Assembly (NCBI RefSeq): GCF_045999315.1
Contig: NZ_CP174607.1
Span: 3,472,001-3,536,000, forward strand
Direction of reading: 5' to 3'
Origin: Peredibacter sp045999315
Lineage (GTDB): Bacteria; Bdellovibrionota; Bacteriovoracia; Bacteriovoracales; Bacteriovoracaceae
Length of the DNA stretch: 64,000 bases
A program made the position numbers and the translations under genes. Below the pieces are notes generated by a model. It had not been told where the DNA came from. It worked only from the letters and a program-made list of their open reading frames with translations, and ran no database searches. Below are positions 42,053 to 50,400 of the stretch, in pieces (positions within the stretch are counted from its first letter, which is position 1; every line of letters begins with the position of its first letter).

Positions 42053-42928
42053 TTAACTCGCTCGTTTTCGTGCTGTTTTCTTGGCGGTCTTCTTCTTAGA
42101 AGCAGGGGCCTCTTTGGCCGTCTTCCCTTTTTTCTTTTCTTCCAAGGATTTTTTAAGAAGAGGCATAAGATCTACCACCACACCGGTGTTCCCCTTTTCC
42201 GCCTTTGGTACTTCACCCAGATCAACTTCCTTACCTTCACCGGCCTCAATTTTAAGATTAATGATTTTCAAGAGGTCATCGTTGTAAGTGTCTTTATATT
42301 GATCAGGCCTCCATTTACCAGTCATTCCATCAATGAGTTCTTGGGCCATCTTAACTTCTTTGGCAGAAAATTTTGGACGTTGAATATCACTCAAATACTC
42401 CACCTCATCCACTTCCAATACTTCATGGGAAAAGCGTAGAATTTCCAAAATAAGATAATCTCCCCTGGTCATAATCGCACCCAGGTGTTGCTTCGTTCTG
42501 ATAATGACTTTAGCGATGGCCACTTTCTTAGATTTCTTCAGGGCCTCGGCCAATAAGAAATAGCCTTTGATCCCATTCTTCTGCGGCACCAGGTAATATG
42601 GCTTCTCCAGAAACATAGGATCAATTTCATCCAGATCCACGAAGTCCTCAATATCAATGGTCTGTGTGGCCTTGGGGTTGGCGCGTTTAAAATCATCTTT
42701 TTCAATGATCACAAATTGACCTTTCTCATACTCGTAACCTTTGACGATCCTGTTCCAGGGAACTTCTTTTCCGTCTTTGCCACTGACCTTTTTATATTTA
42801 ATCGGGGATAAATCTTTTCCATCGAGCATAGAAAAGTGGAGATCATTTCCTTCTTCTGCTTTTTGAAGAGAAACTGGAATATTTAAAAGTCCAAAACTGA
42901 TTGATCCTTTCCAAATGCTTCCTGCCAT
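42053..42928 (-). CDS. ku: Ku protein (non-homologous end joining)
   Basis: A 291-residue bacterial Ku homodimer subunit that encircles DNA ends and recruits LigD. It starts with MAGSIWKGSISFGLLNIPVSL and contains KGYEYEKGQFVIIEKDDF and LFLL-type beta-barrel segments of the Ku core. The C-terminus is a Lys/Ala-rich tail (KKTAKKTARKRAS), as in Ku proteins whose tail helps threading and DNA binding. An excellent RBS (GGAGGTGAATC) precedes the ATG. It is the first gene of the ku-ligD operon (2-bp gap). Confidence 0.95.
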   Translation of the reverse strand: MAGSIWKGSISFGLLNIPVSLQKAEEGNDLHFSMLDGKDLSPIKYKKVSGKDGKEVPWNRIVKGYEYEKGQFVIIEKDDFKRANPKATQTIDIEDFVDLDEIDPMFLEKPYYLVPQKNGIKGYFLLAEALKKSKKVAIAKVIIRTKQHLGAIMTRGDYLILEILRFSHEVLEVDEVEYLSDIQRPKFSAKEVKMAQELIDGMTGKWRPDQYKDTYNDDLLKIINLKIEAGEGKEVDLGEVPKAEKGNTGVVVDLMPLLKKSLEEKKKGKTAKEAPASKKKTAKKTARKRAS

Positions 42929-43102
42929 GATTCACCTCCGTGTGATCCTAAGGAAAGTCTAATGGGCTTCGACCCTTCCCTCAATTTGCAGAGATTACTT
43001 GTCAAACTTCCCCATCTGTTGCGAAGTTCCCCAAGCAAAATAGTTTTAATCATCACTTAAGGCCGGCACTTTGCTTGCAAAATGAGCGCGGGAGGAGTCT
43101 CT

Positions 43103-44236
43103 ATGCTCATTGGCAAAAGCAAGAAGAAGAAAATTCGCTACGCTGTGGTAGGACTGGGGTATATTGCACAAGTTGCTGTGCTTCCTGCATTTAGAAATGC
43201 TAGAAAAAATTCCAAGTTAGTTGCCCTGGTTTCCGGAGACAAGGAAAAGCTAAAGCGTTTAGGTGAGAAATATAAAGTCGATAAATGCTACCTCTACTCA
43301 GAGTTCGAAGAATGTCTTCGCTCCGGAGTGGTAGACGCCGTTTATATTGCGACTCCAAATTTTTATCACCGAAATATCATGGAAACCGCCGCTAAATATG
43401 GTGTGCACGTTCTCTGTGAGAAACCCATGGCCGTCACGACAGAAGACTGTCTTTCTATGATTAATGAAGCGGATAAGAACGATATCCAGTTAATGATTGC
43501 TTATCGTTTGCACTTTGAGGCAGCTAATCTTGAGGCGATCAAGATTGCCCAATCAAAACAACTCGGCGATTTGAAGATATTCAACTCTATATTCACCATG
43601 CAGGTAAAAGATCACAACAATATCAGGCTGGATGAAGTGGAAAAAGGTGGGGGGCCTCTTTACGATATCGGCATTTATTGCATCAATGCCGCCCGCTATT
43701 TGTTTAAAGCAGAACCGATCGAAGTCTTTGCCATGTCTGGCCACAGTAGAGACTCCCGCTTTAAAAAAGTGGATGAACTCGTTAGCTGTGTCATGAAGTT
43801 TCCCGACGATCGACAGGCCACATTCTCTATTAGCTTTGGGGCCTTTGCCAGTGCAGATTATGACCTCATCGGTACAAAGGGCCGTCTGCGCCTAGAAAAA
43901 GGGTATGAGTACTCAACCACCATGTCCTTAAAAATCTACGAAGAAAAAAAGATCATCACCAAAAAATATCCGAAGCGCGATCAGTTTGCTCCGGAGCTTA
44001 TTTACTTCTCAGAGTGTATTCAAAAGAAGAAGAGGCCCGAACCTTCAGGAGAAGAAGGTCTGGCGGACATTAAAATTATTGAAGCACTCCTGCTTTCCAT
44101 TGATCTGGGTTCACCCATCATGCTGGATGAAATCAACAAAAAAACCCGTCCCAGTGAACAGCAGAAAATCACTCGTCCTTCATTCGTGAAGCCAAGACTC
44201 TTCAACGTAATAGGGCCAGGAGGAGAAAAACATTAA
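43103..44236 (+). CDS. Gfo/Idh/MocA-family NAD(P)-dependent oxidoreductase
   Basis: A 377-residue sugar dehydrogenase or oxidoreductase. Rossmann motif VGLGYIAQ near residue 15-22, then the family EKP motif in VLCEKPMAV (about 108) and the catalytic-region segment GGGPLYDIGIYCINAARYLF, closest to glucose-fructose-oxidoreductase-like members. Start at ATG 43103: GGGAGGAG is 5 bp upstream. An ATG at 43082 is in frame but would include the RBS in the coding region. No Tat signal, so cytoplasmic. Followed after 14 bp by the PfpI-like gene, probably in one transcript. Confidence 0.9.
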   Translation: MLIGKSKKKKIRYAVVGLGYIAQVAVLPAFRNARKNSKLVALVSGDKEKLKRLGEKYKVDKCYLYSEFEECLRSGVVDAVYIATPNFYHRNIMETAAKYGVHVLCEKPMAVTTEDCLSMINEADKNDIQLMIAYRLHFEAANLEAIKIAQSKQLGDLKIFNSIFTMQVKDHNNIRLDEVEKGGGPLYDIGIYCINAARYLFKAEPIEVFAMSGHSRDSRFKKVDELVSCVMKFPDDRQATFSISFGAFASADYDLIGTKGRLRLEKGYEYSTTMSLKIYEEKKIITKKYPKRDQFAPELIYFSECIQKKKRPEPSGEEGLADIKIIEALLLSIDLGSPIMLDEINKKTRPSEQQKITRPSFVKPRLFNVIGPGGEKH

Positions 44237-44250
44237 ACACGGAGGTTTAT

Positions 44251-44901
44251 ATGTTTGAAGTTGTAGAAAAATTATTGCATCGAAGATTTCTTCCTAAACA
44301 TACGCCATTAGAACCAAGACCTCTTGCAGGAACTCATGTGGCCATTCTTGCCACTGATGGTTTTGAACAATCAGAATTATTTTTACCCAAAGTAGCATTG
44401 GAGCGCGCAGGCGCGGTCACTCATGTTATTTCCTTACAGAAGGGAAAAATTAAAGGCTGGAACCACACCAATTGGGGTAAAACCATTGAGGTGGATATGA
44501 CAGTTCGAGAGGCCTGGTCCATGGAGTTTGATTTCCTTCTTCTTCCAGGAGGAGTTATTAATCCAGATAAGCTTCGAGAAAATGCAGAGGCAGTGGCGTT
44601 TGCAATGTCTTTTGTAAATAAACATCGTCCTATTGCGGCCATCTGTCATGGGCCACAACTTTTGATTGAAACTGGAGGTCTTAAAGGGAGAACTTTGACC
44701 TCTTATCCATCAATCAAAACTGATATTGAAAATGCAGGGGGCCACTGGATCAATGAAAAAGTGGTGATTGATCACCGCTTTATTACCAGTCAGCGTCCCT
44801 CTGATATTCCAGCCTTTAACGATGCGATGATCCAGGAGTTTGCAGAACATAAGATTCGTCACATCCTTCCTGATACCGAAGGATATGCTTCGACTCTATA
44901 A
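44251..44901 (+). CDS. DJ-1/PfpI-family protein (type 1 glutamine-amidotransferase-like)
   Basis: A 216-residue protein. ILATDGFEQSELFLPKVALERAGA contains the conserved Glu, and AAICHGPQLLIETGGLKGRTLTSYPS contains the nucleophile Cys in the elbow A-I-C-H-G-P. FITSQRPSDIPAF is the usual C-terminal block. Members include the PfpI protease and general stress protein 18; many act as deglycases or hydrolases on damaged molecules. RBS ACGGAGG. Short gaps on both sides (14 and 12 bp) place it in the middle of a three-gene unit. Confidence 0.9.
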   Translation: MFEVVEKLLHRRFLPKHTPLEPRPLAGTHVAILATDGFEQSELFLPKVALERAGAVTHVISLQKGKIKGWNHTNWGKTIEVDMTVREAWSMEFDFLLLPGGVINPDKLRENAEAVAFAMSFVNKHRPIAAICHGPQLLIETGGLKGRTLTSYPSIKTDIENAGGHWINEKVVIDHRFITSQRPSDIPAFNDAMIQEFAEHKIRHILPDTEGYASTL

Positions 44902-44913
44902 CAGGGAGATCCA

Positions 44914-45351
44914 ATGAAGGGGCCCATACTTATACTGGCCATCTTATCACTAACAACTCAGGCCGCAGTTCCTGAGTCCATTGCCCTCTCCATGGTCCCC
45001 AGAGGCAAAGTCGATCTTCAACAAGGCCGCGACTTCACCATAAAGTCTCTTGCCAATACAAAAATCAAAATAGAGTTTCGAAGAAATGGAAAGTTTGAAG
45101 AGGCCTCAGGAGACAATCTCAATAAGGGAGATGAACTGGAGCCAGGTGAAGGAATGATCTCACTTAGTTCCGCGGCCCAAAAGCTTCAGGAGAAAGGTAT
45201 TAAACCCGAAGGGCATTGGTCTTTGGAGCAAGATCCGAAATTCGGCTGGATCTATGAAGTGAATCATCAATACCTCATTGATGCGAAGACCGGAAAAGCA
45301 CTTAATGATACTGACTCTCCGAAGACTGTTCAGCTTGGAACTTCTCCATAG
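44914..45351 (+). CDS. Small secreted protein (145 aa), PepSY-like
   Basis: Sec signal MKGPILILAILSLTTQAA. The mature part includes an RGKVDLQQGRDFTIKS segment; its C-terminal half has KPEGHWSLEQDPKFGWIYEV followed by YLIDAKTGKALND, which resembles a PepSY repeat (strand then Y-x-V-D-A-x-TG). The assignment is tentative. RBS AGGGAGATCC. The 3' end overlaps the convergent REC-PAS-GAF kinase gene by 50 bp. Confidence 0.65.
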   Translation: MKGPILILAILSLTTQAAVPESIALSMVPRGKVDLQQGRDFTIKSLANTKIKIEFRRNGKFEEASGDNLNKGDELEPGEGMISLSSAAQKLQEKGIKPEGHWSLEQDPKFGWIYEVNHQYLIDAKTGKALNDTDSPKTVQLGTSP

Positions 45352-47410
45352 CTTCATTCACGTCTTTAGGTAAGGTCACTTTAAATGTAGTTCCTTCTTC
45401 TGGACTAGACTTCACTTCAATTTTACCCATATGACCATCAACAATCTGCTTCACAATAAAAAGTCCAAGTCCAAGACCACTCACACTCTCATTGGTGGTG
45501 GCACGTTCAAAACGTTCAAAGATGCTCTTAAGCTTATTCTCGGGGATTCCCTTCCCATGATCTCTGACAGTGATGGTAACCTGGTCCTCCACCTCTTCCA
45601 TGGTTAGTTCCACTAAGCCAGGAGCATATTTAATCGTATTCGTAAGAAGGTTTGTGATCACTTGCTCAATGCGGATTTTGTCCCACACTACAGGAATATT
45701 TTCTCCCAGTTTCATCTCAAGATTACAGCCAGAGTTCACCAGGATCTCTTTATGTCTTTCATAGACTTCTTTTACGACGTCTTGGGCGTTCAGTTCTTCG
45801 AAATTAAATGTAAAGCGTCCTGACTGGATTCGGGACACATCCAAAAGAATCTGAACAAGATTAATTAATCGGTCCACTTGTTTGACTGAGGCATCTACGG
45901 ACTTTGTAAAACGATCCATTGGGATCTGGCCATCTCTACTCGCAAGTAAGGTCTTCCTCACCATTTGAAGTTGGAGCTTCAATGAGGTAATAGGTGTATT
46001 CAGCTCATGGGAAGCAATTGATAAAAACTCATTACGAACTTCAATCGCCTCTTGAGAAATTCGATAAAGCTTAGAGTTTTCAAAGGCAAGGGAAACACGT
46101 TTTGAGAGTTCTTCGGCCGTATCAATAAAATATTGATCATATTTCATACGATTGCCAGCAACTGCAAACGTCAAAGCACCTAAGACCTTTCCATGAAGTT
46201 TCAGTGGAACAACCAGAGCGGCCGTTGCGGCCAGTTCTGTCGTAAGCTGCTTTTGCTCTTCATCCAGTGACACTCGCTGAATAAGCTCTTGGTCAATATC
46301 ATTAAAGACGATGTATTTTCCGGTCTTAATCACCTTGGCCGCACCAACTTCACTGTCAGGACGACAAAGATATTTGTCATGTAGCTTGATCGCCAACTCT
46401 TGCTTTTGCGGGTCTTTATGAGTGATGACCAGGTTTTCTAATTTGCCCTCCTCATTGACGATGTCGAAAGCACACCAATCAGCAAGATAAGGCACCGCCA
46501 GTTTGGTAATAGATTGAAGAGTAAGACGATAATCGAGTGTAGAAACCAGTATCTCACCTGCTTCGGCCAGAAACTTCTGCATTTCTTCTTCGCGTTTACG
46601 ATCCTCAATGTCCGTGGCAGTTCCTAACCAAGCACTGATTTCCTTTGGATTAAAATAGCGCTCGGCCTGAATTCGAACTAAGTGCCAGCGAAACTCCCCT
46701 TTATGATTCAGGATTCGACACTCAGAAACCATGGCCTCATTACCGTCCCTAAAGAGACTCATAAGTTCCTGCAGGTCGTCTGGATGAATCACATCTTTCC
46801 AGGCCAGTCCCTGACTCTTGTCTTGACTCAAACCTGTATACTCGTACCAAACTTTATTAAAGTACTCGTACTCACCATTCGGTAAAAGACGAAAAACGAT
46901 TTGAGGAATGGAGTCCGCCAGATATTGATAGCGACGAAGGTTTTCCATTTCCATGCGATCAATTTTCTCCGCATGGGCCTTCTGCTCAGATTCATAGAGT
47001 TTGGTTGCTTGATCTTTAATGAGTTGATTCTTGCGGAAAATATCAACAAAGATGGCGACCTTAGATCTTAAGATATAGGGATCGAAAGGCTTCAAAAGAT
47101 AATCAATTGCCCCCACCCCATAACCTTGATAAACATATTGTTCATCCTGGCTCACGGCCGACATAAAGATGATAGGAATGTCCTTGCTCTTTTCACGGGT
47201 CTTAACAATAGAGGCCGTCTCAAAACCATTCATCCCAGGCATCTGAACGTCTAAGAGAATAACAGCAAATTCCATCTTCAAGAGATGTTTTAATGCTTCA
47301 TTACCGGAGCTTGCCGTAACTACGTTGTAGTTAGGCGAGTTCAGAACGGCCTGAACGGCCATTACACCCTCAGGCCTGTCATCTACGACCAGGATATTTA
47401 CTTTTTTCAT
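45302..47410 (-). CDS. REC-PAS-GAF hybrid sensor histidine kinase
   Basis: A 702-residue cytoplasmic kinase from ATG 47410. It has an N-terminal receiver (ILVVDDRPEG; phospho-Asp54 in VILLDVQMPGM; Lys in LLKPFDPY), a coiled coil, a PAS domain (YQYLADSIPQIVFRLLPNG), a GAF domain (about 290-440), a HisKA helix with SIASHELNTPITS (His468) and an HATPase domain (NLLTNTIKYA, RDHGKGIPE, GLGLGLFIVKQI). The start overlaps the stop of the upstream 1821-residue kinase as ATGA, so the pair is translationally coupled; the receiver probably takes the phosphoryl group in that pathway. An upstream in-frame start at 47446 would sit inside the other gene. Confidence 0.92.
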   Translation of the reverse strand: MKKVNILVVDDRPEGVMAVQAVLNSPNYNVVTASSGNEALKHLLKMEFAVILLDVQMPGMNGFETASIVKTREKSKDIPIIFMSAVSQDEQYVYQGYGVGAIDYLLKPFDPYILRSKVAIFVDIFRKNQLIKDQATKLYESEQKAHAEKIDRMEMENLRRYQYLADSIPQIVFRLLPNGEYEYFNKVWYEYTGLSQDKSQGLAWKDVIHPDDLQELMSLFRDGNEAMVSECRILNHKGEFRWHLVRIQAERYFNPKEISAWLGTATDIEDRKREEEMQKFLAEAGEILVSTLDYRLTLQSITKLAVPYLADWCAFDIVNEEGKLENLVITHKDPQKQELAIKLHDKYLCRPDSEVGAAKVIKTGKYIVFNDIDQELIQRVSLDEEQKQLTTELAATAALVVPLKLHGKVLGALTFAVAGNRMKYDQYFIDTAEELSKRVSLAFENSKLYRISQEAIEVRNEFLSIASHELNTPITSLKLQLQMVRKTLLASRDGQIPMDRFTKSVDASVKQVDRLINLVQILLDVSRIQSGRFTFNFEELNAQDVVKEVYERHKEILVNSGCNLEMKLGENIPVVWDKIRIEQVITNLLTNTIKYAPGLVELTMEEVEDQVTITVRDHGKGIPENKLKSIFERFERATTNESVSGLGLGLFIVKQIVDGHMGKIEVKSSPEEGTTFKVTLPKDVNEAMEKFQAEQSSESQYH

Positions 47411-50400
47411 TGGCCCAAACTTACTGAAGTTTTCTTCTTCATCCACTTATGCATTATGGCCAAAAGATTATCTGTATCTACTGGCTTCGTAATATAGTCG
47501 GTCGCCCCTGCTTCCAGACATTTTTCTCGGTCTCCTTTCATCGCTTTAGCGGTGAGAGTAATGATCGGCAAATCTTTAAATTCCGGCATGGTTCTGATTT
47601 CCTGAGTGGCCTCAATTCCTCCCATTTCAGGCATCATGATGTCCATCAGGATAACGTCCACATCCGGATTCTCTTTTAATTTCTCAATTCCAGCTCGCCC
47701 GTTATCAGCATAAAGAACTTCCATTCCACGACGTTCCAGGATCACAGTGATGGCGAAGATATTTCTCATATCATCATCAATGACAAGCACCTTTTTATCG
47801 CTAAAATCAGCGTCTGCCGGGAGCTTTGAGAGTTCCGTTGGTAAATCATCTTGAACTGGTAATACTTCCAGCGCTTCTCCCTGGGTACGATAATTAATAG
47901 GCAGGTAAAGTGTGAATGTACTTCCCTGACCTGGAGAACTTTTCACTTCAATACTACCGCCTAAAAGACGAGCAATCTGTCGGCTAATCGTTAGACCCAG
48001 TCCTGTACCGCCATACTTACGGTTCGTTGTACCATCAGCTTGTTGGAAGGCCTCGAAGATAAGGCTTTGCTTCTCTTTAGGAATGCCAATTCCAGTATCC
48101 GTCACTGCAAACATTAAGGCCTGCTCACCTTTAACATTGGTTTGCTGAATTTTAAGAGTTACCCTACCTTGTTCAGTAAACTTGAAAGCATTTGAGAGAA
48201 GGTTCTTCAAAATCTGCTGAACTCTGGTCACATCAGTATTAACAATAAGGTTCTTCACGTCTTCGCCAGCATCAATAATGAAGTCTATTCCTTTATGATT
48301 GGCCACTGGGCGGAAACTGTGTTCCAAGTATTCTGAGATCTCCGGAACTTTCACATCACGAGGTACGATTGGCATTTTCCCTGCCTCTACCTTCGATAGG
48401 TCTAGGATCTCATTAATGAGAGCAAGAAGATCGCATCCAGAGGAATAAATGGTCTGAGCAAACTTCACTTGCTCATCTGTCATATTGCTCTCGCGATTCT
48501 CAGAAAGCATTTTCGAGAGGATCAACAAGCTATTAAGTGGAGTTCTAAGCTCATGTGACATATTGGCCAGGAACTCTGACTTATACTTCGAGATAAGTGA
48601 AAGCTGTTCAGCTTTTTCTTCGACTGAATGAGAAGCAAGCTCCACTTCTTGGTTTTTAATTTCCAGGAGTTTCGCTTTTTCTTCCAGTTCTTTTGCTTGA
48701 GCTTCAAGTTCAGAGTTCGATTTTTTAAGCTCAATAAGAAGTTCTTCAGTTCTCATTGAAGAAGCGATCATGTTCAACACAACTCCGATACTTGTCACAA
48801 GTTGATCAAGGAAGTTGAGATAGTTCTGAGAGAACGTATGAATCGAAGCAAGTTCAATCACGGCCTTCACTTCACCTTCAAACAGAATAGGAAGAACAAT
48901 TATATTTACAGGCTTCGTTTCACCTAAGCTTGATGCCACATAGACATAATCATTCGGCGCTTTATTCACCAGAATCTTTTTCTTCTCAAAGGCGCACTGA
49001 CCGACCAAACTTTCACGAAGTTTATAGTAATTCTGAAAGTTCTTTCTTTCTGTGAAAGCATAGCTCGCGATCATAGAGAGAATCGGCTCAGGCTTATTGT
49101 CCGGATCCATGATAAAGAATGTGCCTTGTTGAGCGTCCACCAGAGGAGTCAGTTCAGACATAATCAACTGAGCGACAGATGTAATTGAGCGCTGACCTTG
49201 CATCATACTCGCAAATTTGGCGAGGTTGGTTTTTAACCAGTCCTGCTCATGGTTCTTATCAGTTGTGTCCTTCAAGTTACCAATCATCTGGTTAATATTA
49301 TCTTTCAGGGCCGCAACTTCACCTTGAGCTTCGACCGTAATTAAACGAGTCAAATCTCCTTCCGTCACCGCTGTTGATACCTCGGCAATCGCTCGGATCT
49401 GAGTTGTTAGGTTTCCTGCGAGTTGGTTCACGTTGTCCGTCAAATCTTTCCAAGTACCGGCCGCACCTGGAACTTTCGCTTGTCCACCTAGCTTACCTTC
49501 AATACCCACTTCTCTTGCTGTGGTTGTTACCTGATCAGCGAATGTTCTCAACGTATCAGTCATGCTGTTAATTGTTTCAGCGAGGGCCGCCACTTCCCCT
49601 TTCGCTTCAAGAACGAACTTCTGGTTTAGGTCACCGTTTGCAACCGCCGTCACAACTTTCACGATACCACGCACCTGTTTTGTAAGGTTAGAGGCCATGA
49701 AGTTCACGTTATCAGTCAGGTCTTTCCACGTGCCGGCCACACCAGGCACTCGCGCTTGCGCCCCCAGTTTACCTTCAATACCCACTTCGCGAGCAACCGT
49801 TGTTACCTGATCGGCAAATGTTCTCAGGGTGTCCGTCATGCTGTTGATGGTTTCTGCAAGGGCTGCCACTTCCCCTTTCGCTTCAAGAACGAATTTTTGG
49901 TTTAGGTCACCGTTTGCAACCGCCGTCACAACTTTCACGATACCGCGCACCTGTTTTGTAAGGTTCGAGGCCATGAAGTTCACGTTATCAGTCAGGTCTT
50001 TCCAAGTACCAGACACTCCTTTTACATCTGCCTGCCCACCCAGTTTTCCTTCGGTACCCACTTCCTTCGCCACACGAGTCACCTCGGCCGCGAATGAGTT
50101 CAGCTGATCCACCATGGTATTGATGGTATTTTTTAGCTCCAGGATCTCGCCCTTCGCATCTACCGTAATCTTTTGAGAAAGGTCACCTTGTGCTACCGCT
50201 GTTGTCACCTTCGCAATGTTACGCACCTGTGCGGTCAGATTTCCTGCAAGAGAGTTCACGTTATCAGTCAGGTCTTTCCATGTACCAGAAACACCTTTCA
50301 CTTCCGCCTGGCCACCCAGGCGTCCCTCAGTACCCACTTCCTTCGCCACACGAGTTACCTCGCCGGCGAATGTATTGAGCTGATCCACCATGGTGTTAAT

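Noticed and set aside
42038..42439. 133-codon frame on the plus strand across the ku/ligD junction
   Set aside because: Antisense to well-supported Ku coding sequence; composition is that of a reversed Lys-rich tail (Phe/Leu-rich).
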